NCBI RefSeq assembly: GCF_002138415.1
Contig: NZ_CP015612.1
Span: forward strand, 1,776,001-1,840,000
Length of the DNA stretch: 64,000 nucleotides
Reading direction: 5' to 3'
DNA from: Stenotrophomonas maltophilia
Lineage (GTDB): Bacteria > Pseudomonadota > Gammaproteobacteria > Xanthomonadales > Xanthomonadaceae
Every line of letters begins with the position of its first letter. Within the stretch, counting starts at the first letter, position 1. The position numbers were made by a program, and so were the translations under genes. Shown here piece after piece: positions 32,619-40,816 of this stretch. The notes under the pieces are model-generated. The model had not been told where the DNA came from. It saw only the letters and a list, made by a program, of their open reading frames with translations, and made no database searches.

Positions 32619-33011
32619 TGGTGGAGGTGGGCGGAATTGAACCGCCGTCCGAAGGCACTCCATCCCCAGCACTACATGCTTAGCTCACCGTTGAATCTCA
32701 TCCCCGAGCAGCACGGTGTGCAAAGCGCACCCGGGAACCAGCCTGTTGTGTTCTAGTGCCGGACTGACAGGCAGCCGCCCAGCGCGATTCCATGATAATG
32801 ACTCTACGCTGCGAGCATGGACACAAGCAGTTTCGAGGCTCCGCCTAAGTCGGCAGAAGGTCACGCACCGCAGTTTTTAGGCTGCGAGAGCGACCGGAGC
32901 GTAGTTGTCGTCGTTGGCAACTAGAGTTTTGCAGCTGGATTTACGAGGAAAGCTACCCCCTCGGCATGCGCCAGGCGACTTCACAACCCCCGTCGAAACC
33001 AATGCACCCCC
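32619..33011 (-). ncRNA. ssrA: tmRNA (transfer-messenger RNA)
   Basis: The 5' end GGGGGTGCATTGGTTTCGACGG (split here as GGGGGTG and CATTGGTTTCGACGG) and the 3' end GGTTCAATTCC...CACCTCCACCA pair to make the tRNA-like acceptor stem, and the T-loop is GTTCAATTCC. The internal tag frame (32877-32918) encodes ANDDNYAPVALAA followed by TAA, a typical gammaproteobacterial trans-translation tag. tmRNA rescues stalled ribosomes with SmpB, whose gene lies about 5.5 kb away (38477). Length about 393 bases. The 3' end is a known target for island integrases, and a remnant lies beside it. Confidence 0.97.
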
Positions 33012-33235
33012 GGTTTCTTCAAGCATTGCAAGGCTTCTGGGGTCGATGCTGGCAAAAAGCTGACACCGACCCTGCCCAACGAAACGGATCTTACGGCAAT
33101 CTTCCTGAACAGTCACGCGCGGCCAGGGCCGACGCTGAAATCGTTCAGCCGCCGCTGCTGTCCAGCGGCAGGCCGCGGGCAGAGGCCGGCATGACAGCCG
33201 GCCCTGTTTTCCAACGTCGTGATGTCGAATCCCTG

Positions 33236-34456
33236 CTAGGGACGCCCAATTCCATTGCAAGCGCCCGGGTTGTTCAGTCCGGTCGAACTACTTGCAAGCG
33301 CGAATCGTGTCCGGATCGCCTCACGCCAAGTCCTATTCAGTGGGTAGAACCAGTGCGCCCGTAATGTCGCGTCATTGGGCCCTTGATCCTGGCTGGAATC
33401 ACCTGCGCTTCCGTAGTGATTGAAAAGGAATGAACGAATTGCGCTTGCAACAATCGGACGCTTGTAGCACTGGCCAATGATCAAATTGGTGAAGCCGACA
33501 ATCGGGTAGCCGGTGGATGGATAGGCAATGTTGGGTACCCATTTCAAGGGGTCTGCAATGTCTTGCGCGCTTGTGGGCGGACTAACGGCACCGATCGTTG
33601 CGGGAATGCTCACATCTTTGGGCGAAAACCCAATCACGCGGGCCACTTTCGTCGCATCGTCCGGGTTGGCCATCACGTCTGGGCCAGTGTATCCAATGCG
33701 GCCATTACCAGAATTGACGGTATCAAGCAGCGAGGTGTCTCCCGTTGCCACGGCAGGGAGAAAGTTTGAGGGCGCCGTGTTGTTTGAGAACAAGCCGGCG
33801 AAGCTCGTCTGGATCGAGAAGCCCGGCGCCGATCCACTCCAGTTGCTTTGCGGTTTGAGACTAGTCCCGAACAGGTCAACTGACTTGCATGCCGCAGACA
33901 GAAAACGCGTGAGAACTTCAGTGCTACCGCTGCTCTCCGGGCGGTAGACCACAGTGATCGGGCCACTCTGACCCGACGACAAACCCGATGATAGTTGAGA
34001 CCAGTCCGCGATCTTGCCTGAGAAGACACCACAGATCTCGTTGATGGACAGGTCAAGCTTCGCGCCAGGCTTGTTGAAGGGGATTACGACCGGTACGAGC
34101 GCCGTGGGAATCTGGATGAGCGCTCCATATTTTTGGTTGGTTGTGGGTACGTTGTAGGCGTTGGTGTAGTCGGACAACTCGGTCGCCGTAAGAACGGAAT
34201 CGCTTGCCGCAAAATGTACTGTGCCGATGTTCCCGAAGAGACTGGGATCATTGCTGAGAAACGCTTTCTTCCCTTTGCCGGAGCCCGTTACGGCGTAGCT
34301 GAAGCTGTTTGGAAGAATGCTGTCTGCTGATCCCTTGTAGAGATTTGCCGGCACCGAGGCGCCGCCGCCTTGCACAAGGGACTGGGCGTAAGCCAAGTGG
34401 AACGGACTGGACAACGAGATAACGAGCAAAGCGGAGAAGGTCCTGATCGATTTCAC
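33236..34456 (-). CDS. PstS/DING-like phosphate-binding protein, secreted
   Basis: A 406-residue protein with signal peptide (S-A-L-L-V-I-S-L-S-S-P-F-H-L-A-Y-A) and a periplasmic-binding fold of the PstS/DING type. It has Q-G-G-G-A-S-V-P near the mature start and the phosphate-loop segment V-V-Y-R-P-E-S-S-G-S-T-E-V-L-T-R-F-L, plus I-G-Y-T-G-P-D. It starts with GTG 34456 after AGGAGG. No pst transporter genes are adjacent, so it may work as a stand-alone binding or surface protein, as some DING proteins do. Codon use is less GC-rich than the core genes, hinting at transfer. Confidence 0.82.
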   Translation of the reverse strand: MKSIRTFSALLVISLSSPFHLAYAQSLVQGGGASVPANLYKGSADSILPNSFSYAVTGSGKGKKAFLSNDPSLFGNIGTVHFAASDSVLTATELSDYTNAYNVPTTNQKYGALIQIPTALVPVVIPFNKPGAKLDLSINEICGVFSGKIADWSQLSSGLSSGQSGPITVVYRPESSGSTEVLTRFLSAACKSVDLFGTSLKPQSNWSGSAPGFSIQTSFAGLFSNNTAPSNFLPAVATGDTSLLDTVNSGNGRIGYTGPDVMANPDDATKVARVIGFSPKDVSIPATIGAVSPPTSAQDIADPLKWVPNIAYPSTGYPIVGFTNLIIGQCYKRPIVASAIRSFLFNHYGSAGDSSQDQGPNDATLRAHWFYPLNRTWREAIRTRFALASSSTGLNNPGACNGIGRP

Positions 34457-34803
34457 GTTTGCCTCCTGGCGGGCTGCTTTTGCAGAGGGGCGTCAAGGGA
34501 GGTTGCACACCCGTTGCTCGAACCCTCCAAGCCCCCCTATCCCTGAAGGTCGATTCGATGTTCGATTGAATCAATGACATGCCGCTTAAAAATCCTGTGG
34601 AAGATCAAACGGTCATCCTTCTGTGAAGCCATCACGCTGAGAACCGGTGGCCATTGGAGGAGAAGGGCTAGTCCATGGATGGTGGTGCTGCTTTTCTTTT
34701 CCCTGCAACAGGCTTGGAGGCGGGTCCAAGGCATGCAGAGGGCGGCACTCTCGCCGCCAGACGCTGGAGAAGGACTGAGCGCCATAAGGCTCAGGTGGTC
34801 TCG
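34457..34803. other. Intergenic stretch with no clear gene
   Basis: About 350 bases between the PstS-like gene and the small gene at 34804. One in-frame upstream extension of that gene (ATG 34675, with GGAGAAGG before it) is possible. Otherwise no ribosome site, repeat or promoter stands out. Confidence 0.4.
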
Positions 34804-34956
34804 ATGGAGGCCTTCAAGGCAGCCCGGATGGGGAAGATCCCACCGGAGCTGCTGGATATGTATGACGAGCTGACGCGTGACCAGCATGCGCTGGCGCAGA
34901 TCTCGATCATTCTAGTGGCGGCGCTGCGGAGACGATTGGGCCTGCCGGACCTGTAA
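34804..34956 (+). CDS. Small protein of unknown function
   Basis: A 50-residue helical protein (M-E-A-F-K-A-A-R-M-G-K-I-P-P-E-L-L-D-M-Y-D-E-L-T-R, given here only in part, then a nonpolar run A-Q-I-S-I-I-L-V-A-A-L). The compact acidic-basic composition looks like a genuine small protein. An upstream ATG (34675) in the same frame would give 93 residues, but the added part is low-complexity Arg/Gly and looks non-coding. A GC-rich hairpin follows the stop at 34962. It lies beside, and is convergent with, the putative type IV effector gene. Confidence 0.5.
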   Translation: MEAFKAARMGKIPPELLDMYDELTRDQHALAQISIILVAALRRRLGLPDL

Positions 34957-34961
34957 GGTCC

Positions 34962-34985
34962 AAGGGGCCGCCGCGGCGGCCCCTT
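34962..34985. terminator. GC-rich hairpin
   Basis: AAGGGGCCGCC and GGCGGCCCCTT make a perfect 11-bp stem with a 2-base loop after the small gene ending at 34956. No T-run follows, so it may act as a weak or factor-assisted terminator for the two convergent genes. Confidence 0.45.
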
Positions 34986-35095
34986 CAGGAACCGACGCCG
35001 CTGAAAGCGGCTTGATTCAGCTATGGCCAGACATACGCCAGTGGCAGCTCATCGGCGTCCCTGGACAGCGCAAGCCCTTCTGACCCGGAGATGGG

Positions 35096-37084
35096 TCATG
35101 GTCCTCGTGCCGCCATCAGTCGCGTCTCATGCTCGTGCTCTTGAACACGCAGATCGCTCTGTGCACGCGATTCAGAAGCCACCTGCAATCTGGAAAAGCT
35201 GTCCTCGATCGGCGTATTCAACGCAGTCTGATAGTCGAAACCCGCCCGTAGATGTGTCGGGGAGTCGAGTGCCCCCTGCACGACAAATGCTTGGCCACGA
35301 TTTCCGACCACAAGGTGATCCACCTGACTCAACCCAGCCTGCTGGGCTGCGATGGTTCCGGCCATCGCCAAACGGTCAACTGCCTGATCCGGCAATCCGC
35401 CCTGGGTGCACGCCAGCCTTTCTGCCGCTTGGAAATTCTGCTTGTAGATGGCATTCGCCTCGTGGTCCGAATCGCGCGGATCGAGGGTGGCGGTGCGGCC
35501 AGCCGGTGAAAGGGGAGCCGGAGCCTGCTGCTGCGATTGAGCCGGCGCATTGAGCAGCGTGCCGTCTGAACGCGTGAGTTGCGCATTGATCGGGTGGACA
35601 GGCCCACGCGGGTCACCGTCCTGCGCCACACGCTGTAGATGCTTGCCGAACTGATCGGCATTACCCTGCAGGCTACGGGCTATCCCGATTGCGAACTCAA
35701 GACCATCACGCTGCGGCTGGTCGCCATAGCCAGCGCGAGCGATACCTGCCAATGGATCGAGATGTCCGAGGGGGCGCTCGACCATCTTCTGGGTTCGCTG
35801 CATGAATTCCTGCATCTGCGCTTCGCTGAAGCTGACCGAGACTTTTTCACCGGGACGGATCTGTCCCGGGCCCTCGGTCGATCCAGTTAAAGCCAGGTTC
35901 AACCCGGTGGCGATGTTGCGCTCCTCAACGGCTTCGTTTCGGCCACCAATCACCCTGTCCATAAAGCCCGGGGTCGGCACATCCGTGTCGACAAGGAACT
36001 GATACCTGCGCGCATCCACGTCCTCTCGCAGCGTTTCTCCGTCACGGGTAAAGGCGCGCACAATCGTCAACTTCACGTTGTCGTCGTAGCTCAGTTGCTG
36101 GGTAACTGTGACCTTGCCGTCGGGAGCCGTGCTCTGGATCGCCGTGCCAGTATTGCGGCGCCCCGCGATATCGGCACTCACCAGGTCATTGACCAGTCCC
36201 ACTTGCAGCCGCTGCTGGGAGCTGTAGTCCAACCGCTCCAGCTGAGCCACGTTGCTCACGCCCGGCGTCTGATCGGCCACCTGGCCTGTTGCGAGCATTC
36301 GGATGTAGGCCGCACGCGCATCCGGGTCGCGCAGGTCAAAGTCGGCGGTCTGCAGTTTGGACTGTCCAAGCGCATCCTGGCGACCGGCCATCACGCGCGC
36401 AATGCCTAGATCGACGCCCACGCCCTGCAGGGATTCGATTGCCTTGTTGGGCCCGGTAACGACCCGTACATGGTGTTCGTCCATACGGCTGATCGCGACA
36501 CCGACCCCCTCCGCTTCAGTGAGCTGGTTCACCGTTGCGATGTGGCGGAACGCTACTTTCAACTCGCTCTGCTGGAATTGCTGGCTATCCAGCATCACCC
36601 GGCCACCGATCGGCAGCGTGGTCGGGTTGAAAGGGTTCACTCTGGCAGCTTGCTCAGCCGATGCAGGAGTGGATTTTCCCGCTTCAGGTGCGTTGGTGTC
36701 AGGCAGGGAGACGCGATAGCGCACACGGGCACCCACCTGCGACCCGGCTTCAAGCTCGACACCGGCCAGACGCTCTTTGCCCTCGACTTCGGCACGTGCG
36801 CCAACTGCAACCGACGCCTCAAGGCTGAACTGGGTGATGCGTTCGCGCTCGATATGGTTCTCGCCTGCCGTACCCGTTACCTCTGTCACCTTCTTCAACG
36901 TGGCACCCGCAAGAGCCACTTCTGCCTGAGTCTTCTCGATACTACGTCCGGCAACCTTTACAGCGCCGTCTGTGGTCCAGGTAATCGAAGCGCGGTCACC
37001 CGGCAGTTTTACACTGCGCTCAGTGGTAGAGCCGGAGTAGGTGGGGTCGATCGAATCGTCAGAATTGGAGGCCGTCGCAGTCAT
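35096..37084 (-). CDS. Putative type IV secretion effector with C-terminal XVIPCD domain
   Basis: A 662-residue protein without signal peptide. From about residue 534 the C-terminus matches the Xanthomonadales Vir-interacting protein conserved domain: S-D-H-E-A-N, G-L-P-D-Q-A-V-D-R-L-A, V-D-H-L-V-V-G-N-R-G-Q-A-F-V-V-Q-G, H-L-R-A-G-F and T-P-I-E-D-S-F. A Gln-rich tail follows. This domain directs antibacterial toxins to the VirB/VirD4 secretion system in Xanthomonas and Stenotrophomonas. The N-terminal 530 residues contain no toxin domain I recognise. ATG 37084 has GGAAG upstream; the longer frame adds 41 residues before it. No secretion genes or obvious immunity lipoprotein are adjacent. Confidence 0.75.
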   Translation of the reverse strand: MTATASNSDDSIDPTYSGSTTERSVKLPGDRASITWTTDGAVKVAGRSIEKTQAEVALAGATLKKVTEVTGTAGENHIERERITQFSLEASVAVGARAEVEGKERLAGVELEAGSQVGARVRYRVSLPDTNAPEAGKSTPASAEQAARVNPFNPTTLPIGGRVMLDSQQFQQSELKVAFRHIATVNQLTEAEGVGVAISRMDEHHVRVVTGPNKAIESLQGVGVDLGIARVMAGRQDALGQSKLQTADFDLRDPDARAAYIRMLATGQVADQTPGVSNVAQLERLDYSSQQRLQVGLVNDLVSADIAGRRNTGTAIQSTAPDGKVTVTQQLSYDDNVKLTIVRAFTRDGETLREDVDARRYQFLVDTDVPTPGFMDRVIGGRNEAVEERNIATGLNLALTGSTEGPGQIRPGEKVSVSFSEAQMQEFMQRTQKMVERPLGHLDPLAGIARAGYGDQPQRDGLEFAIGIARSLQGNADQFGKHLQRVAQDGDPRGPVHPINAQLTRSDGTLLNAPAQSQQQAPAPLSPAGRTATLDPRDSDHEANAIYKQNFQAAERLACTQGGLPDQAVDRLAMAGTIAAQQAGLSQVDHLVVGNRGQAFVVQGALDSPTHLRAGFDYQTALNTPIEDSFSRLQVASESRAQSDLRVQEHEHETRLMAARGP

Positions 37085-37242
37085 GCGAACTTCCCATGAA
37101 AAGGTGAGCCAGTCCCGAGTATAGACACCCTTCGGTTGATGGGGGCGGGACGGGCGGCCCTGGCGCTCGGCCTGAACCCAGCAGCAGAATATCGGGCTTG
37201 ATAGCATCCAGATTCCCGATCCGCAGCCAATGGAAGGACGCC

Positions 37243-37674
37243 ATGTCGCTTGAAGTCGCCGTAACCGATGATCCCAGCGACGAGGCGCTGGACCTGATTG
37301 GCAGTGGCCTGGACCAGTTCAATCTGAACGCTGCGGGCTACGCCGATCGGCGCACGCTGGCGGTGCTGGTCACCGATCCGGCCAGTGGCGAGGTGGTAGG
37401 GGGCCTTGCCGGGCGAACGTCACTGGGCCTGTGGTTTGTGGATCTGTTCCATCTGCCAGCGGCCTACCGCGGCAACGGGCTGGGGTCGCGTGTGCTGGAG
37501 GCCGCAGAGGATGAAGCGCGACGGCGCGGTTGCCGTTCCGGCGTGCTGTACACCCTCAGCTTCCAGGCACCGGACTTCTATGTGAAGCACGGATGGACCG
37601 AATTCGGTCGGGTGCCTTGCGACCCGCCCGGTACCTGCAGGGTGTTCCTCAGCAAGGATCTGTCAGCGGGGTGA
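37243..37674 (+). CDS. GNAT-family N-acetyltransferase
   Basis: A 143-residue GNAT enzyme with the acetyl-CoA motif A (L-P-A-A-Y-R-G-N-G-L-G-S-R-V-L-E-A-A-E) and the motif B region L-S-F-Q-A-P-D-F-Y-V-K-H-G-W-T-E-F-G. It transfers acetyl from CoA to an amine; the acceptor is unknown. ATG 37243 follows GGAAGGA. It is divergent from the effector gene, about 160 bases apart. Confidence 0.9.
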   Translation: MSLEVAVTDDPSDEALDLIGSGLDQFNLNAAGYADRRTLAVLVTDPASGEVVGGLAGRTSLGLWFVDLFHLPAAYRGNGLGSRVLEAAEDEARRRGCRSGVLYTLSFQAPDFYVKHGWTEFGRVPCDPPGTCRVFLSKDLSAG

Positions 37675-37814
37675 GCGCCGCCGCCGCCCACGCGTCTTGT
37701 CAATCCGCAACTTGTTGTAGAGCGCCTGTCATAGCGGATTGCTAACTTCGTGGGCACGAATTTGCGACACACTGGCGACGACCATCCGGGCCAGGACAGA
37801 CACGGAGACTGTGG

Positions 37815-38387
37815 GTGACCGATGCAAGCCAACAACGCAGCCTGCGGCAGCTGATCGGGCCGGTCGGTGCCGATTACCAGCGGCGCGTGCTGCCGCCGGG
37901 CTGGGTCTGGGCGGTGCTGGCGGTGCTGCTCGCAGCGACCTGGTTGACCGAGCTGCCGGCCACCGCGGCGGCGGCACTGGTCGCCAGCGCGGTGGTGGTG
38001 CATTGGTCGCAGCGCGGCCGCACCCATTGGCTGGGCTGGCGCCTGCCGGGCCTGGCGGTGCTGGCGGCCCTGCTGTGGGGGCCGGAAGTGCTGTCGCAGT
38101 GGTTCGAGCACGGTCTGGCCGTGGTCCTGATGTCGCTGGCCAGCTTGAGCATCGGCGTACATGTGTGGCAGTCGCGGCAGGTGGCCCGCCAGCTGCAGGG
38201 CGCGGCCGATGCGCTGGACGATACCCAACTGCTGGCACTGCTGCCAGCGGATGCTGCCGAACTGGCCCGGAAATGGCGGGCAGGTGATGACCGTTATGCG
38301 CCGGAACTGGCGGTGGTGATGCACCTGGCGGTGATGCACGCAGCGCTGGCGCCGCGGATGCGCAGGCAGGGCGTTCTGGCCAGCTGA
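37815..38387 (+). CDS. Membrane protein of unknown function
   Basis: A 190-residue protein with three to four membrane spans (W-V-W-A-V-L-A-V-L-L-A-A-T-W-L, T-A-A-A-A-L-V-A-S-A-V-V-V, L-A-V-L-A-A-L-L-W, A-V-V-L-M-S-L-A-S-L) and a soluble C-terminal helical tail. It starts with GTG 37815. I recognise no family. A SMAG repeat follows and separates it from the convergent smpB. Confidence 0.7.
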   Translation: MTDASQQRSLRQLIGPVGADYQRRVLPPGWVWAVLAVLLAATWLTELPATAAAALVASAVVVHWSQRGRTHWLGWRLPGLAVLAALLWGPEVLSQWFEHGLAVVLMSLASLSIGVHVWQSRQVARQLQGAADALDDTQLLALLPADAAELARKWRAGDDRYAPELAVVMHLAVMHAALAPRMRRQGVLAS

Positions 38388-38399
38388 GCCGCATTGTGT

Positions 38400-38458
38400 T
38401 GTAGAGCCGAGCCCATGCTCGGCTGCTTCACCGCAGTCGAGCACGGCTCGACTCTACA
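38400..38458. repeat. SMAG-like repeat pair
   Basis: GTAGAGCCGAGCCCATGCTCGG and an inverted CGAGCACGGCTCGACTCTAC copy face each other between two convergent genes, the preferred position of these elements. Confidence 0.8.
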
Positions 38459-38476
38459 GGGTGATGCGCAACCGCC

Positions 38477-38980
38477 TTACGCGTCGCGGTTACCGCGACG
38501 CATTACACGCTGCTTCTCGATCGCCCAGTCGCGGTCCTTGGCGGCATCGCGCTTGTCGTGGGTCTGCTTGCCCTTGGCCAGCGCGACTTCGAGCTTGATC
38601 TTGTTCTTGCTCCAGTACATCGCCGTCGGCACGATCGTGTAGCCATCGCGCTCGACCTTGCCGACCAGCTTGTCGATCTCGCTCCGGTGCAGCAGCAGCT
38701 TGCGATCGCGCCGGTCGTTGGCCACGACATGGGTCGAGGCCTGGATCAGCGGAGTGATCTGCGCGCCGATCAGGAAGATCTCACCATCCTTCACGTAGGC
38801 GTAGGCGTCGACGATGTTGCCGCGGCCAGCACGGATCGATTTCACCTCCCAGCCCTGCAGGGCCAGGCCGGCTTCGAAGCGGTCTTCGATGTGGTACTCG
38901 TGGCGGGCACGCTTGTTCAACGCGATGGTTTTGTTGGCCGTCGCGCTCTTTGCTTTATCCTTGCCGCTGTTCTTGCTCAT
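38477..38980 (-). CDS. smpB: SsrA-binding protein SmpB
   Basis: A 167-residue SmpB, the tmRNA partner in trans-translation. It has the core [36 protein letters not shown] and [14 protein letters not shown]. The basic C-terminal tail is [11 protein letters not shown]...R-V-M-R. It is slightly extended at the N-terminus (Lys/Ser-rich). It is divergent from ratA, a standard arrangement. Confidence 0.97.
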   Translation of the reverse strand: MSKNSGKDKAKSATANKTIALNKRARHEYHIEDRFEAGLALQGWEVKSIRAGRGNIVDAYAYVKDGEIFLIGAQITPLIQASTHVVANDRRDRKLLLHRSEIDKLVGKVERDGYTIVPTAMYWSKNKIKLEVALAKGKQTHDKRDAAKDRDWAIEKQRVMRRGNRDA

Positions 38981-39037
38981 TTCCGTATTGTCTCCGATTC
39001 GGGCCCGCCCGGTCGATTGCCGAAACGTCCTGTATTC

Positions 39038-39463
39038 ATGCCAACTATCCGCCGCAGCGCCCTGGTCGAACATTCGGCCGCACGCATGTTCGACCTGGTC
39101 AACGATGTCCAGGCTTATCCGCGCCGCTTCCGCTGGTGCTCGGCTGCCCAGATCCTGGAGCAGGGCGAGGACCGACTGGTAGCGCGTCTGGACCTGGGCC
39201 TGGGGTCGTTCAGCACCTGGTTCCAGACTGAAAACACCCTGCAGCGCCCGCGCAGCATCGACATGCAGCTGCGCGATGGCCCGTTCAAGCAGCTGCACGG
39301 CCGCTGGGAGTTCCATGCGCTGGCCGAAGATGCCTGCAAGGTGACCCTGACCCTGGAGTTCGAGCCCAGTTCGCGGCTGCTTGGCCCGGCATTGGCGATC
39401 GGCTTCCAGGGGCTGGCCGACCGCATGGTCAACGACTTCATCCGCGTTGCCGACGAGGCCTGA
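39038..39463 (+). CDS. ratA: RatA/CoQ10-type SRPBCC protein
   Basis: A 141-residue START-like protein of the RatA/Coq10 type: [28 protein letters not shown] and a final [14 protein letters not shown]. Homologues are reported to affect ribosome assembly (RatA, PasT) or ubiquinone function. The usual neighbours smpB (divergent) and rnfH (three bases downstream) are in place. Confidence 0.9.
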   Translation: MPTIRRSALVEHSAARMFDLVNDVQAYPRRFRWCSAAQILEQGEDRLVARLDLGLGSFSTWFQTENTLQRPRSIDMQLRDGPFKQLHGRWEFHALAEDACKVTLTLEFEPSSRLLGPALAIGFQGLADRMVNDFIRVADEA

Positions 39464-39466
39464 GCG

Positions 39467-39724
39467 ATGATCGAGGTCGAGGTGGTGCTGGCCTGGCCGC
39501 AGCGGGTGCTCTCGCGCCGGTTGCAGCTGGACGAGGGCGCGACCGTGGCCGAGGCCATTGCCGCTGCTGCGCTGGAAGGCAGTGCCGACTGCCCGGCGGC
39601 GGCCGTGCATGGGGTACTGGCGCGCCCGCAGCAGGTACTGCTGGATGGCGACCGCATCGAGCTGCTACGCCCGTTGCAGGCCGACCCCAAGGACAACCGC
39701 CGGCGACGCGCGCTCGGCGGTTGA
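39467..39724 (+). CDS. rnfH: RnfH-family ubiquitin-like protein
   Basis: An 85-residue beta-grasp protein of the RnfH (PasI, UPF0125) family: [33 protein letters not shown] and a terminal R-R-R-R-A. It was named as a possible antitoxin partner of RatA/PasT, but the role is uncertain. It follows ratA by three bases and is surely co-transcribed. Confidence 0.9.
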   Translation: MIEVEVVLAWPQRVLSRRLQLDEGATVAEAIAAAALEGSADCPAAAVHGVLARPQQVLLDGDRIELLRPLQADPKDNRRRRALGG

Positions 39725-39760
39725 TTCCCGCGACCCGTCCCAGGGGACGGGCAGGGGGCC

Positions 39761-40153
39761 TCAGCGGCCCTTCTTCTTCTTGTCCTTCGGCAGGTTGCGG
39801 CCGAACTGGCGCACGGTCTGCTGGGCCAGGGCCTTGTCGTTGCCCGGGAAGTAGTCACCTTCCCAACGGGTCACGTTGTCGTTCTCGAAGAACACCACGA
39901 AGTTCTTCACCTCGGTACGGCCCAGGCGGTTCACGCGCTGGCTGGAGGTGTAGTCCCAGCGCTGGGCGTGGAACGGGTCGGGAATGGACGGGGTGCCCAG
40001 CAGCGCGGTGACCTGCTGCTTGCTCTGCCCGACCTGCAGCTTGGCCACGGCATCTTCCCGGATCAGGTTGCCCTGATAGATGGGTTGCTTGTAGATGATG
40101 CCGCACCCGGTGGTGGACAGGGCGACGGCGGCGACCAACAGGAGATTGCGCAT
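39761..40153 (-). CDS. bamE: Outer-membrane assembly lipoprotein BamE (OmlA/SmpA)
   Basis: A 130-residue lipoprotein with lipobox S-T-T-G-C, then Q-P-I-Y-Q-G-N-L-I, the BamE fold segment V-G-Q-S-K-Q-Q-V-T-A-L-L-G-T-P and W-D-Y-T-S. The Lys-rich C-terminus (P-K-D-K-K-K-K-G-R) is unusual for the family. BamE supports the BAM complex inserting outer-membrane proteins. It is divergent from fur, as in Xanthomonas, where it is called omlA. Confidence 0.95.
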   Translation of the reverse strand: MRNLLLVAAVALSTTGCGIIYKQPIYQGNLIREDAVAKLQVGQSKQQVTALLGTPSIPDPFHAQRWDYTSSQRVNRLGRTEVKNFVVFFENDNVTRWEGDYFPGNDKALAQQTVRQFGRNLPKDKKKKGR

Positions 40154-40256
40154 CGGGACTGGCGGTTGGGGAAATCAAACCGATGATACACTCCCGGCGT
40201 GCCACCGCGACCCAATCCGAGGCAGCTGGCGCTAAATCGCCAATGAACGGAGACCT

Positions 40257-40664
40257 ATGGAAACCCACGACCTGCGAAAAGTCGGCCTGAAGGTGACCCA
40301 TCCACGGATGCGGATCCTGGCGCTGCTTGAACAGCGCAATGCCCAGCACCACATGACCGCCGAAGACATCTACCGCCAGCTGCTCGAGCATGGCGACGAG
40401 ATCGGCCTGGCCACGGTCTACCGGGTGCTGACCCAGTTCGAGGCCGCCGGCCTGGTGCTGAAGCACAATTTCGAAGGCGGCCAGGCCGTCTACGAGCTGG
40501 ACCGTGGCGGCCACCACGACCACATGGTCGACGTGGACAGCGGCAAGATCATCGAGTTTGAAAGCCACGAGATCGAGGAGCTGCAGCGCAAGATCGCCGC
40601 AGACCACGGTTACGAGCTGGAAGAGCATTCGCTGGTGCTGTACGTGCGCAAGAAGCGCAAGTAA
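40257..40664 (+). CDS. fur: Ferric uptake regulator Fur
   Basis: A 135-residue Fur: L-R-K-V-G-L-K-V-T-H-P-R-M-R-I-L (helix 1), the recognition helix G-L-A-T-V-Y-R-V-L-T-Q-F, and the metal sites G-G-H-H-D-H-M-V-D and E-F-E-S-H-E-I-E. The CxxC structural zinc pair of E. coli Fur is absent, as is common in this group. It represses iron-uptake genes when Fe(II) is bound. GGAGAC precedes the ATG, and a terminator follows. Confidence 0.97.
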   Translation: METHDLRKVGLKVTHPRMRILALLEQRNAQHHMTAEDIYRQLLEHGDEIGLATVYRVLTQFEAAGLVLKHNFEGGQAVYELDRGGHHDHMVDVDSGKIIEFESHEIEELQRKIAADHGYELEEHSLVLYVRKKRK

Positions 40665-40689
40665 GCCGTTCCGGCCAGCTGGCTGCGAC

Positions 40690-40718
40690 GAAACCCCGGG
40701 CTTGCCCCGGGGTTTTTC
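40690..40718 (+). terminator. Terminator after fur
   Basis: AAACCCCGG, loop GCTTGC, CCGGGGTTTTT: a strong GC stem with a T5 run, about 25 bases after the fur stop codon. Confidence 0.88.
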
Positions 40719-40724
40719 GTTGCT

Positions 40725-40816
40725 GGGGTCAGAGCCCTTTCCCTTCAGGAAAGGGATCCGACCCCAGGCGCCCCGCGGGGTCGGATCCCTTTGCGCCAGC
40801 AAAGGGCTCTGACCCC
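40725..40816. repeat. Inverted GGGGTCAGA/CCCTTTC repeat pair, second locus
   Basis: Same family as 1748-1830: GGGGTCAGAGCCCTTTC... (40725-40765) and the inverted copy (40777-40816). Here the repeat is not purely intergenic: the esterase gene on the minus strand reads through it and stops at its far edge. Confidence 0.85.

Noticed and set aside
32619..32710. tRNA gene
   Set aside because: The T-loop and CCA end belong to the tRNA-like half of tmRNA; the tag frame and 5' partner stem are present further on.
32877..33260. 127-codon minus-strand protein ending ANDDNYAPVALAA
   Set aside because: Only the last 13 codons are translated, as the tmRNA tag; the rest is structured RNA and promoter sequence.
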